Of a stretch of DNA of 64,000 nt, positions 20,004 through 28,476 are shown in pieces. Under the pieces are notes generated by a model, which was given only the letters and a program-made list of their open reading frames with translations, did not search any database and was not told the DNA's origin. How positions within the stretch are numbered: position 1 is the first letter of the stretch; each line of letters opens with the position of its first letter. Location: assembly GCF_000219535.2 (NCBI RefSeq), contig NZ_CP007806.1:502001-566000 (forward strand), read 5' to 3'. The translations under genes and the position numbers were made by a program. The stretch is from Brevibacillus laterosporus LMG 15441 (GTDB lineage: Bacteria; Bacillota; Bacilli; Brevibacillales; Brevibacillaceae).

Positions 20004-21656
20004 GTGAGAAAATCAGGAACAGGAAAATCGCAACGCGGCAATAAACAGAGAAAAGAAACGAATCGATCAAAGGAGCAACAGTCTAAGAATTACCCTGTGC
20101 AGCTAGAGCAGGTGGTGGACATAGAGATAACCGGTCTGAATCATGAAGCGGAAGGGGTCGGCAGATATAATGGCTACACCCTATTTGTGAAAGGCGCATT
20201 GCCTGGTGAAACTGTCAAGGCAAAGGTCATTCATGCCAAAAAGAACTTTGGTTATGCTCAGTTGCTCGAAATAACGGCTACAAGCCAGCATCGAGCAAAG
20301 CCACCCTGTCCGGTCTACGATCGTTGTGGCGGCTGTTCCTTACAGCACCTCGTATATAGTGAGCAACTGCGACACAAGCAGCAGATCGTCATGGATAACC
20401 TGCGCCGAATTGGCGGGTTCTCTATCGAGGGTGAGCAGCAGAAGAGCTTGGCAGGGAAAGGAAAAGCAGACGTAGACGCTGTGGCTAGTGGACAAAGCGT
20501 GGCAACAAATACAGTATCTAGTAAAGCGGCAACAGCAGCAGGAATGACGAATGATGAAGCTTCGTCTTCTGAAAAAGCCGCCTTTAATTCAGCCGTGGCT
20601 ACATCACATAGCGATGAACCAGCAAAGACTGTGAAGGTACTTCCTACCCTCGGAATGACAGACCCGTGGCGCTATCGTAACAAGGCACAGGTGCCGATTG
20701 GAGAGGAAAACGGTGCGCTAATCGGTGGCTTCTATGCTGAAAAATCGCATGATATTATTGATATCAACGAATGCCTGATCCAGCATCAAGCCAACGATGA
20801 AGTGGTAGCTACGATAAAGCGGATCGCAGAACGACTAGGTATTGAGCCATACAACGAGGTAAAGCACACAGGCTTATTGCGCCATGTCGTAGCAAAAGTA
20901 GGTGCCAAAACAGGAGACCTCATGGTAGTGCTTATCACGACAGAGGCGTTTCTGCCAGAAAGAGAACAGCTCATCCAGCTCATCCGTGCAGAATTGCCAG
21001 GAGTAAAAAGCATCGTCCAAAACATTAACGAGCGCAGAACCAACGTGATTTTCGGAGACCAAACCTTCACGTTGTGGGGCGATGACGTTATTTATGACTA
21101 TATTGGACCAATTAAGTTCGCGATCTCGGCCCGCTCCTTTTATCAGGTGAACCCCGAACAGACAGATGTGTTGTACAGCAAAACACTGGAATACGCAGGG
21201 CTAGAAGGAAATGAGACCGTAATTGATGCCTATTGCGGTATCGGAACAATCTCGCTGTTCCTAGCTCAGAAGGCCAAGCGCGTGTACGGTGTAGAAATTG
21301 TACCAGAGGCCATTGCTGATGCGAAAAAAAATGCGGAGCTAAATGGTTTGGAAAACGTCAGCTTTGAAGTGGGACCTGCCGAGGTCGTGATTCCGAACTG
21401 GCGCAAGCAAGGGATTGTCGCTGATGTGATCGTCGTTGACCCGCCGCGCAAAGGCTGCGACGAGGCCTTATTAACAACCATTTTGCAAATGCAACCGAAA
21501 AAAGTGGTATATGTGTCCTGTAACCCGTCAACGTTGGCGCGGGATTTGAAGGTGTTAGCGGAGAAGTATGAGGTTGTGGAAGTGCAGCCGGTGGATATGT
21601 TTCCTCATACGGGGCATGTGGAGAGTGTGGCCCTCTTGTTGTATAAGAATTTTTAA
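20004..21656 (+). CDS. rlmD: 23S rRNA (uracil-C5) methyltransferase RlmCD
   Basis: 550 residues. A TRAM RNA-binding domain (about 34-95) precedes the iron-sulfur cysteines C102, C108 and C111 ([10 protein letters not shown]), a fourth near residue 254, and a Rossmann methyltransferase domain with [13 protein letters not shown]. The catalytic cysteine is in [12 protein letters not shown]. The protein is longer than usual because of an Ala/Ser/Lys-rich, low-complexity insert at about residues 142-210 between the cluster and the rest. GTG start with AAAGGAG. Its last 16 codons form one copy of a repeat that recurs at 34,049, indicating that its 3' end serves as an integration site. Confidence 0.93.
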   Translation: MRKSGTGKSQRGNKQRKETNRSKEQQSKNYPVQLEQVVDIEITGLNHEAEGVGRYNGYTLFVKGALPGETVKAKVIHAKKNFGYAQLLEITATSQHRAKPPCPVYDRCGGCSLQHLVYSEQLRHKQQIVMDNLRRIGGFSIEGEQQKSLAGKGKADVDAVASGQSVATNTVSSKAATAAGMTNDEASSSEKAAFNSAVATSHSDEPAKTVKVLPTLGMTDPWRYRNKAQVPIGEENGALIGGFYAEKSHDIIDINECLIQHQANDEVVATIKRIAERLGIEPYNEVKHTGLLRHVVAKVGAKTGDLMVVLITTEAFLPEREQLIQLIRAELPGVKSIVQNINERRTNVIFGDQTFTLWGDDVIYDYIGPIKFAISARSFYQVNPEQTDVLYSKTLEYAGLEGNETVIDAYCGIGTISLFLAQKAKRVYGVEIVPEAIADAKKNAELNGLENVSFEVGPAEVVIPNWRKQGIVADVIVVDPPRKGCDEALLTTILQMQPKKVVYVSCNPSTLARDLKVLAEKYEVVEVQPVDMFPHTGHVESVALLLYKNF

Positions 21657-21679
21657 GAGAGTCAATATATCGTTGGGGG
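21609..21679 (+). repeat. Attachment-site-like repeat, copy 1 (rlmCD 3' end)
   Basis: 71 bases covering the last 16 codons of rlmCD and 23 bases beyond. It aligns without gaps to 34049-34119 with 57 of 71 bases identical by eye; the last 30 bases differ at one position. Both copies are followed by the decayed end of a tyrosine integrase gene on the minus strand. This is the expected arrangement for an attL/attR-type duplication at the 3' end of a conserved gene. Confidence 0.75.
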
Positions 21680-21850
21680 ATGAATTCAAACTTAATGGCA
21701 ACAAGTTGGTTAGCAGATGTATTGCAGGTCCATATATATTAAAAGTCGTATTAATATTAACATATCCAAGATGTTCCAAAATTAATTTGTATGAACCCCT
21801 TGATTAATTAGTAATGTAGCCGATGTATAATGAAGATCACGAATCCGATA
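21680..21850 (-). pseudogene. Tyrosine integrase C-terminal remnant
   Basis: Reading on the minus strand from about 21,847 gives IRDLHYTSATLLINQGVHTN, then after a frame break LEHLGYVNINTTFNIYG and a tail. This matches the catalytic C-terminus of phage-type tyrosine recombinases (R..RHT...LLxxGv, LGHxxINTTxxxY), with the HxxR His changed to Tyr or lost. It is broken by a frameshift and is only about 55 codons long. It abuts the attachment-like repeat, the usual place for an element's integrase gene. Confidence 0.7.
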
Positions 21851-22055
21851 TATCTTAAATTACTTTACTTAATAAAATTCCTAAACCCTAGGTAAGAGCA
21901 CTCCTGATGAAAAGCTTTGATAACAGGATGCCAAAATATGAAGAAATAATTACTGTCTTGTAGTTATCTCCTAATCTATCAAGTCTTTTTCTTTGTAGAT
22001 AGTATTTTCTTAGTTCTTCTAACATGGAAAAGGGAATGACTACAAATAACAGTAT

Positions 22056-22088
22056 AAACGTCCGAACTTGAGGTTCGGACGTTTGTTT
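22056..22088. terminator. Palindromic terminator (aaacgtccgaac family)
   Basis: A perfect 12-bp stem (aaacgtccgaac / gttcggacgttt) around ttgag, followed by T-rich sequence. It can end the leftward secreted-protein gene. Similar palindromes occur at 36445, 41602 and 46166. Confidence 0.75.
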
Positions 22089-22114
22089 TATTGCTTTGGT
22101 TTTCGGATTGTTTT

Positions 22115-23133
22115 TTATAAATCTTTAAAGGTTTCTTTAATTGTTCCAGTATTGAAAGGAACAGCGGAATCAAGGTTTCTGTAATAGTATACATAATGGT
22201 TATGTTGAAACAGTATTCTTCCTTTGCTATTTGTTACACGGACTCCAGGTTCCCATACAAAATTATTTTTTGAGGTGTTGGTTCCCAAAGCTATATCCAC
22301 ATTCCATTTAGCATAGTTATCTGATAGACTGGATTGGTCTGTAATATTTGCTGATTTCGTATTAAATGTCCAACTTACTGAGGGAACCAAACCAGAAAGC
22401 CCAACTGATGCAGACGATTCGGTATCAGTAGTGTATGGTCCATAAGAACGAATGGTCTGTGTATCATCGGCTAATCCAGTATGTTTATAACGCATTGACA
22501 ATTGACGTGTTTGATAATCGTTTCTTGGCTCTGACTGATTAAAATACTTAACATCCCACACGGAAACTTTTTTTTATCTAATGTGGAAGTTCCTTTTTTG
22601 TTATAGTCAACGTTGCTCGTGTATACTCCAGCTAATTCATCTCGTCTTTCATCTCTAATTCGATACGTGTAAGATTCAGAGCGAGTATCCTCATCAGATG
22701 AGATTGAATTTTGATTTTCAGTTTCTTCAACTTTGTCTTTAATATGTGTACGAATTTCATCTAAAGGTACTTCTTCTACCTGATCAAAAATGTAATCTAC
22801 ACGAATAGAACTGTCTGATTCGTATACTCCTACACCTATTAAAGTTGGTGCTATACCTTTATCTGTGTTGGAGCGATCAATTTTTAGCTCTGCCTTGGTA
22901 TATTCTTCAATTTCTTCAGTGTCTATTTCTTTCCCCTCATTATGAATAAAATAATAGTTGTTTTTATCACTGCTTAAGAATTTTAATGGTTTTGAAGATT
23001 TTTCGTTCAATGATATCTCAATAATCTTTAATTCCTTTGCTTTATTTTTTGCTAGTACACTTGAATTTGTAATTGGGGTTAATGATAAAATAGTCATAGC
23101 GCCAACAGAAAAAAGCATTGCAAATTTCTTCAT
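22115..23133 (-). pseudogene. Secreted protein of unknown function, frameshifted at an A8 run
   Basis: The first part (from 23133) starts MKKFAMLFSVGAMTILSLTP, a clear signal peptide, then about 160 mostly charged residues. At 22568-22575 (a run of eight A on the coding strand) the frame shifts; the second part continues KVSVWDVKYFNQSEPRN and runs to 22115 with Ser/Thr-rich beta-like sequence ending in EPGVRVTNSKGRILFQ and a Tyr-rich segment. Joined, it would be about 338 residues. I do not recognise the family; a secreted toxin-like or surface protein is possible but not shown. GGTGGAG precedes the ATG. A single-base change in the A run restores the frame. Confidence 0.7.
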
Positions 23134-23206
23134 TTTAACTCCACCTTTGTTTTTTTCATTAATCTAATAAAACCAAAAACTATAAGAGGAATAGGGGGTA
23201 TTTTTT

Positions 23207-23353
23207 ATGGTTATATTTTTGGAACTCCTGCTTATTGTTGTATTAGGTTATTTTACAGGGATAATATTCGGAGGAGAGAGTAGCATCATATTAGGAGGAA
23301 TATTCTGGGCGTTAATTTTTATCCTCATCCAAATGCATACTAAACAAAAATAG
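23207..23353 (+). CDS. Small two-helix membrane protein
   Basis: 48 residues beginning MVIFLELLLIVVLGYFTGII, with a second hydrophobic stretch ILGGIFWALIFILIQM. AGAGGAATAGGGGG lies 10 bases before the ATG. It has no recognisable family. Another small two-helix protein lies at 34341 in the second unit, also followed downstream by the same hairpin type. Confidence 0.5.
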   Translation: MVIFLELLLIVVLGYFTGIIFGGESSIILGGIFWALIFILIQMHTKQK

Positions 23354-23566
23354 GCCCCTTCCAATAGCTACCAATGGTTATCAATATGATGAAGCATCCT
23401 AGCTGTCTTCAACTAATAGTTGAAACACGGCTTTATTTTGCTACAAGATTTTCTGTACAGATTATTCAAATGTGAGACAACTATTTTTCCATTAAAAAAT
23501 ATTTTTTCCCTTTTGAACGCAAGGGCATGATAAACTTGAATGGAGCATTTTTTAAATGCTTGTTAT

Positions 23567-23608
23567 GGGGTGTTCCAAAGCTTTCTGAGGGCATATAGGG
23601 AACATCCC
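23567..23608. repeat. GGGTGTTCC...GGGAACATCC hairpin, copy 1
   Basis: An inverted repeat (ggggtgttcc / gggaacatccc) spaced by about 21 bases. Two more copies with the same arms lie at 34558-34594 and 38405-38443. Copies 1 and 3 lie a few hundred bases past a receptor-propeptide pair. It could be a terminator, a regulatory RNA or an element end. The stretch 23354-23640 around it holds no other gene. Confidence 0.6.
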
Positions 23609-23640
23609 GTATTTATTGCTTTTTTAGATTCCTGCGTTCG

Positions 23641-23667
23641 TCATCTATCATCGCTCCATGCTAACAT
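23641..23667 (-). CDS. Possible eight-codon leader/micro-ORF MLAWSDDR
   Basis: A strong ribosome site (GAAAGGAGCTGAAAG) stands directly before ATG followed by codons for LAWSDDR and TGA. A small gene at 47867 begins with the same MLAWSD residues but different codons, and a GGAGGAATTG site at 38475 begins MKLAHS. It may be a decayed start of the same small gene. Translation is not established. Confidence 0.3.
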   Translation of the reverse strand: MLAWSDDR

Positions 23668-23861
23668 CTTTCAGCTCCTTTCTATGAGTATTCCTTTTTA
23701 GTTAACCTCCTTTCTCTGGCAACCACAACAACGATAAAAAATATAAAATTCTATTTTTTACATTGATTACCAGTCATTGAAATTAATTATATATCAGTAG
23801 GAACAAATTTTCCTAACAGAAATTTCTGTTAATTAATATAGATTCTTTTCCTAATTCAATC
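23668..23861. other. Untranslated spacer after propeptide gene
   Basis: AT-rich, no gene seen apart from the ribosome-site-like purine tract next to 23668 and a second (AGAAAGGAGG) near 23711. Confidence 0.4.
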
Positions 23862-23887
23862 AAAAAAAGAGAGGATGCCCTCTCTGA
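23862..23887 (-). terminator. Terminator of receptor-propeptide pair 1
   Basis: Read on the minus strand, agagagg / cctctct arms are followed by seven T, immediately after the propeptide stop codon. This shows that the small propeptide gene is the intended last gene of the transcript. Confidence 0.8.
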
Positions 23888-24022
23888 TTACCAGCCTTCA
23901 CCGTATGTGTAAGTGCTTGACAAACTTTGATCCGTTCCGAATGAGGCTGGTATTTCAAAATTCATTGCGATAAAACTTAATAAGAACAGAATCATGAGTG
24001 AAGACGTTAAAATTCTTTTCAT
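23888..24022 (-). CDS. Phr/AimP-like signalling propeptide (pair 1)
   Basis: 44 residues: MKR, then a hydrophobic signal segment (ILTSSLMILFLLSFIAM), then a short polar tail ending STYTYGEGW. This is the layout of Phr, PapR, NprX and AimP precursors, whose C-terminal tail is exported, cut and re-imported to bind a TPR receptor. The ATG lies inside the 3' end of the receptor gene (68-base overlap, different frame) with AAGGGGGAA ten bases upstream. A terminator follows at once. The exact mature peptide cannot be read from sequence. Confidence 0.7.
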   Translation of the reverse strand: MKRILTSSLMILFLLSFIAMNFEIPASFGTDQSLSSTYTYGEGW

Positions 24023-25298
24023 AATGGTTGTTCCCCCTTGCCATAATGTTAATAAATTTTTCTTTATGCTCTTCAGAAGGGTTATACTCATAATGCATTA
24101 GCATAATGCTTTTTAATCGTTCAACATTTTTGAACATGAGTGCCAATTCTAACGCCTCAATATTATAATTAAACCCTAAGTAAGTTTCTCCTTTCATAAG
24201 ATAATATGTCGCTAACGCTTGAAATAACCTTAATTTATATTTTTGACTAAGTTTATCTGTTTTGCAGGATAATTGTTCGATTTCCTTTTTGTACTTTTGT
24301 AAGAGCATCTGAATATCTTTCAGCATTTCTTTTTGAAGATAGACCTCTATAGCTACAGGTAAAAATGTAAATAATTTTTGAGAGTCAGAGGAAAGTAGTT
24401 TTAAATGTTCGTTAATAAACTCTACATGCCCCATTTCAATGAGAAGTAGAGTTTCGTTTATTTGAGCCAGTTTAGCATCACCATAGAAGGCATATTCCCG
24501 AATAACACGGATTCCATTAATCAGATCATTCATCCCTTTATAGCTTGAAAATTCATATAACAGAGCAGCAGCAATGTATTCTCTGCTTTCTTCCTTCATT
24601 GCTAGGGCTTTTAATTCGGTAGAAAATTTTAGTAATTCATTCCACTTTTCTACCGTGTTATAGAACGTTAATATTTTGTAATACGCTTCTAGTTTATATT
24701 TTTTTGGCAGTATAGGAAGGTACTCTAAAAGCTGATAAAGGGTTTCATATCCAGATATAGTGATATCCACATCTCTAGCTATTAAAAATCTTCTAAAGTA
24801 AGAAATGGCTGTTCGTTCATTCCTTGTTGTACTGTTAGCAATTACAATGTCATATAAGGGCAGACTGTAATTTCTTAGATCGGAAGAAAAAATATGCTCT
24901 GCCATCTTAAAGGTGTTATCGAGAAGCCTTTTTCTGTCTGTATCCTCTTTGATCAATTCTATGATTCTCTTTGTAATATCGTAGCGTTCTACGGTGATAC
25001 AACTTATGAAAAAATCAGCAGTTTTTACAGGCGACAATTTTCCCGATTCGTTAAAGCATTCCCCAATAAAATACTCATAGAAGGTATCCTTAGATAACCC
25101 CAAAGCTTCTGTAATAATGTCTAATTGAGGTAATACCAATCGGCGTTTGTTCTTCATTACATTACTGATAAGGACTGAATCAAGTCCAGTAGCTCGTCCA
25201 AGATCTTTTCGTTTCCATCCTTTGAGATCAAGTGTTTCTTGTAAACGTTGTCGCAATTCTATCTGTGAAACTTGATAATTGTATTCCAAGACGTGCAT
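23955..25298 (-). CDS. RNPP-type peptide-responsive regulator with HTH and TPR (pair 1)
   Basis: 447 residues. An N-terminal helix-turn-helix (about 15-70: LQETLDLKGWKRKDLGRATG then LISNVMKNKRR) is followed by about 370 helical residues with TPR-like periodicity. This is the architecture of PlcR, NprR, PrgX and the phage receptor AimR. The divergent HTH and the overlapping small propeptide gene favour a self-contained peptide signalling switch. AGGAGGATAG precedes the ATG. Its target genes are unknown; the neighbouring secreted-protein gene and the defence cassette are candidates. AimR, NprR and a Rap-like relative cannot be told apart here. Confidence 0.8.
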   Translation of the reverse strand: MHVLEYNYQVSQIELRQRLQETLDLKGWKRKDLGRATGLDSVLISNVMKNKRRLVLPQLDIITEALGLSKDTFYEYFIGECFNESGKLSPVKTADFFISCITVERYDITKRIIELIKEDTDRKRLLDNTFKMAEHIFSSDLRNYSLPLYDIVIANSTTRNERTAISYFRRFLIARDVDITISGYETLYQLLEYLPILPKKYKLEAYYKILTFYNTVEKWNELLKFSTELKALAMKEESREYIAAALLYEFSSYKGMNDLINGIRVIREYAFYGDAKLAQINETLLLIEMGHVEFINEHLKLLSSDSQKLFTFLPVAIEVYLQKEMLKDIQMLLQKYKKEIEQLSCKTDKLSQKYKLRLFQALATYYLMKGETYLGFNYNIEALELALMFKNVERLKSIMLMHYEYNPSEEHKEKFINIMARGNNHYEKNFNVFTHDSVLIKFYRNEF

Positions 25299-25740
25299 TA
25301 AATCTATCCTCCTTTAGTTTTTGTAAAAATAAGGAATTTTATTTACCACATCATACTTTAACTAGATATTATTGTAAATAAAAATAAAAGGAAATTAGTA
25401 TTGTTTTTAAAAATATTAAGTACCCATGGCTTCCTGTTTGTTGGAGGAGGGAGTAGACTCTACTTATCAATGCGTATTGTCCCATTGTTACATTTTTAAA
25501 GCAGATACTAATAATATATGTGATAGTTGTTTAAGAATATCTATAAAATAAATAAACAATCTGCAATTTTCAATAGGGAAAAAGCTAGGGGTTATAACGA
25601 ATTATTACAATTTGTCATAAACTAAACGTAGAATTTATTATCAGTTTAAAAATTGCCCCAAATCGGGGCGAATCGGACAAATAACGGGCTGAAAATATTG
25701 CGTGGAATTATTTATACCCTTTTTATGGGGAGAGATGACT
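25299..25740. other. Intergenic region between regulator 1 and integrase
   Basis: 442 AT-rich bases. It must contain the promoter of the leftward regulator. No gene or clear hairpin is seen. Confidence 0.5.
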
Positions 25741-26561
25741 ATGTTAGACCAATTCATCAATGAGGGTTTACGAGGTAAGAGCGAAGCACCGTGAAGACCT
25801 ACCGCCATGCTCTGCAACAGTTCAGCCAGTGGCTTAACGGATGTGGCACTACGTTAGAGCATTTCAGCCGTACTGACGTTCAACAGTACGTAACATACAT
25901 GGCAAGCAAAAAGAAGACAGCCGCCACCATTAACAAGGTCTATAACGCCATTAAGAAGTTCTGTCGGTGGGCAAAAAAATTAGATTGTATTGAGGAAATC
26001 CATATCATAAAAGCCCCCGACTACAAGCAGACCGCCCCGAAAGCCCTTGACAGGCTTGGGCGGAAGCGGCTTGAACGAGAAGTAGACAGAAGCGGAAACA
26101 AACGTAATTATGCCATAATCAAGACTTTACTTCATACGGGTTTGAGGGTATCTGAAATAGTAGCCCTAGACAGGTCAGACGTTGACCTAAGCGAACGTAA
26201 AGGAGAGTTGAGGGTTAGGGCAGGAAAAGGCAATAAAGCCCGTACATTGCCCCTTGACGTTGATACAAGGTGGGCTATTAGAAAATACCTTGAGGAACGG
26301 TCAGACGATAACGAAGCCCTGTTCATTAGCAACAGAGACAAGCGAATTAGCGTCAGAAGCGTTCAGCATCTTTTAGAGCAACATGACCTACACGCTCATC
26401 AACTACGCCACACGTTCATCACAGGGCTTGTTAGGGCGAATGAAGATATAGCGGTCATACAATCCCTGAGCGGTCATAGTTCAGCAGACATGATACTGCG
26501 TTACTCCAAGCCCACTGAGGAAGACAAGCTAAAAGCCATTGAGGGTCTGTACAATGAATAA
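25741..26561 (+). pseudogene. Tyrosine recombinase/integrase with N-terminal frameshift
   Basis: The catalytic domain looks complete: Arg in TGLRVSEIVAL, Lys in RAGKGNKARTLPL, HQLRHTFITGL, SGHSSADMILRYSKP (His and nucleophile Tyr). The natural start is probably the ATG at 25741 (GGGGAGAG upstream), giving MLDQFINEGLRGKSEA, but a one-base loss near 25,788 brings a TGA at 25792. The remaining frame could start at GTG 25791 (MKTYRHALQQFSQWL), lacking only about 17 residues. Its base composition is visibly more GC-rich than the flanks, so it came from a different source than the integrase remnants at 21680 and 34120. Activity is uncertain. Confidence 0.8.
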
Positions 26562-26569
26562 TTTATTTT

Positions 26570-26598
26570 GTGCTACCTTTTAGAGGGTAGCACTTTTT
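26570..26598 (+). terminator. Rho-independent terminator after integrase
   Basis: gtgctacc / ggtagcac arms followed by five T. Confidence 0.85.
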
Positions 26599-26812
26599 AT
26601 GTTTTAGATCTTCCCGGCAGTTTATTAGATGCCACCCGGTAACGAATAATTTCGTTTTAGTTATTGAGATAGAGTTTGTCTTCGTCAAACGCACACCAAA
26701 TTTTCTTGAATATTGTTGTACGTACAGAATCTATTTTATAGACAACCCGACTCTCTTACCTCCCTAAGAACTTTAATATTTCATAATCTCTAATAAGATA
26801 GAGAGGGATTTT

Positions 26813-27964
26813 ATGTTATTATTTGGATATCAAATAGATTATGTTCGGGTGGTCATTATGATAGAGCTAGAGAATAATATGATAGATATCAATGAGCCAG
26901 AAGTCAAAACTAAGTTGTCAAATACAGATTTACTATTAGGAAAAGCTATAGAGCCGATTAAAAGATTGCAGGTTATCTCTGACAAAGATTTTGAAGACCT
27001 TGTTAGAGAATGGTCATGCGACTATTTAAAAGATAAGTACGTAAAAGTAAGAAGATGCGGCGCGGCAGGGGACATGGGCAGAGATGTTATCGCATATGTC
27101 GAATATGAAAAAGGCAAAAAATTAGTTTGGGATAATTATCAATGCAAACATTACAACTCCCCTTTATCTCCAAGTAAGATATGGATCGAGCTTGGAAAGT
27201 TATGCTACTACACTTACAAAAAAGAATACTCAGTACCAAGGAAATACTATTTTGTAACACCAAAAGGTATTTCAACTACCCTTTCTAATTTAATCGACGA
27301 TCCTCACAAACTAAAGAAGCAATTAATTTCAGAATGGAACGATAAATGTCGAAGTAAAATTACTTCGGGAGCAAATATAGAATTGACTGAAGATTTCCTT
27401 GAATATGTAAAGGACTTTGACTTTTCAATCATTGATGATATTGATCCGCAAGAATTAATAGAACAACATTCACAGACAAAGTACTTTTATTATAGATTCG
27501 GTGGGATTCATAAAACACGTCCTGAACCTGTTAATCCACCTGAGAATATAAGTGCAAGTGAATTGCTTTATGTTAGAAAATTGCTTGAAGCGTATTCAGA
27601 TAACCACAAATCTACAATAAGGGATATCACAGAACTCTCAGAGCATTATAAATACAATTCACACTTTAACAGACAAAGAAAATGCTTCTATTCCGCTGAG
27701 TCTCTAATGAAATTTGAGAGAGATACCCTCCCTCCAGGTGTAAATGCTTTTGAGGATTTAAAACAGGAAGTATATGATGGGGTGATCGACATCATAGAAT
27801 CAGAACATACTGATGGATTTGAGCGAGTAAAGGAAGTTTGTAAAGCCGCGCGAAGCCTAAATATGCCTAGTTACCCATTGTATAATTCAATAAAAGGAAA
27901 TGATTTAAATGGTTTATGTCATCATTTAGCTAATGAAGATAAGATAAGTTGGGTGGAACAATAA
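26813..27964 (+). CDS. ABC-3C-like effector with PD-(D/E)xK nuclease domain
   Basis: 383 residues. The N-terminal half (about 50-175) has a Mrr/restriction-like core: DKDFEDLVREW (acidic residue), CGAAGDMGRDVIAYVEY (Asp) and WDNYQCKHYNSPL (the Q-x-K element). The C-terminal half is helical and shows no known motif to me. Together with the next two genes it fits the effector slot of ABC-three-component conflict systems. The ATG at 26813 has GAGAGGG upstream; a second ATG at 26858 is possible. Its stop overlaps the next start (TAATG), so it is coupled to the middle gene. Confidence 0.75.
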   Translation: MLLFGYQIDYVRVVIMIELENNMIDINEPEVKTKLSNTDLLLGKAIEPIKRLQVISDKDFEDLVREWSCDYLKDKYVKVRRCGAAGDMGRDVIAYVEYEKGKKLVWDNYQCKHYNSPLSPSKIWIELGKLCYYTYKKEYSVPRKYYFVTPKGISTTLSNLIDDPHKLKKQLISEWNDKCRSKITSGANIELTEDFLEYVKDFDFSIIDDIDPQELIEQHSQTKYFYYRFGGIHKTRPEPVNPPENISASELLYVRKLLEAYSDNHKSTIRDITELSEHYKYNSHFNRQRKCFYSAESLMKFERDTLPPGVNAFEDLKQEVYDGVIDIIESEHTDGFERVKEVCKAARSLNMPSYPLYNSIKGNDLNGLCHHLANEDKISWVEQ

Positions 27965-28476
27965 TGACCATTAACAATGAAACTACTGAATCTAGTAGCA
28001 TTAATTCATCATTTGAAATTGGTTTGAGAGCCCTTACGATACTAGCCGAAGCATCCCCTGAAAGTTTAGATTTACAACGACTTATTTATTACGATTACTT
28101 AGTTATACATACTAAGGATGTTGGAGCGGTAGATAGTCCACCTTCGTTACATCCAGATACTCCTCACAGGTCTGGTGGCATAATAGTAAGAAGAAAAGCT
28201 ATGCAAAAAGGTTTAGAACTAATGTATAGCAAGAGCCTTATAAATATTATTTTTGATGAAAAAGGTATTAGTTATTCCGCTTCTGAATTAACAAAACCCT
28301 TTCTAGATTTATTTGAATCAACTTATAGTAAAAAACTACAAAACAACGCTTTATGGGTTGTAGGATATTTTTCCGGATACTCAGAAGAGGAAATGAAATT
28401 TTTCATTGAAAGAAACATAGATAACTGGGGCGGAGAGTTCATGTATGAAGCGTTTGTTAGGGGGGGGATTGAGTGA
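27964..28476 (+). CDS. ABC-3C-like middle component
   Basis: 170 residues, soluble, mostly helical, beginning MTINNETTESS. The segment LQRLIYYDYLVIHTKDVG followed by SLHPDTPHRSGGI is the kind seen in the small middle proteins of ABC-three-component systems, thought to bridge the effector and the ATPase. It overlaps the effector stop by one base and the ATPase start by four (GTGA), so the three are translated as a unit. Function by itself is unknown; the call rests on resemblance and context. Confidence 0.65.
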   Translation: MTINNETTESSSINSSFEIGLRALTILAEASPESLDLQRLIYYDYLVIHTKDVGAVDSPPSLHPDTPHRSGGIIVRRKAMQKGLELMYSKSLINIIFDEKGISYSASELTKPFLDLFESTYSKKLQNNALWVVGYFSGYSEEEMKFFIERNIDNWGGEFMYEAFVRGGIE

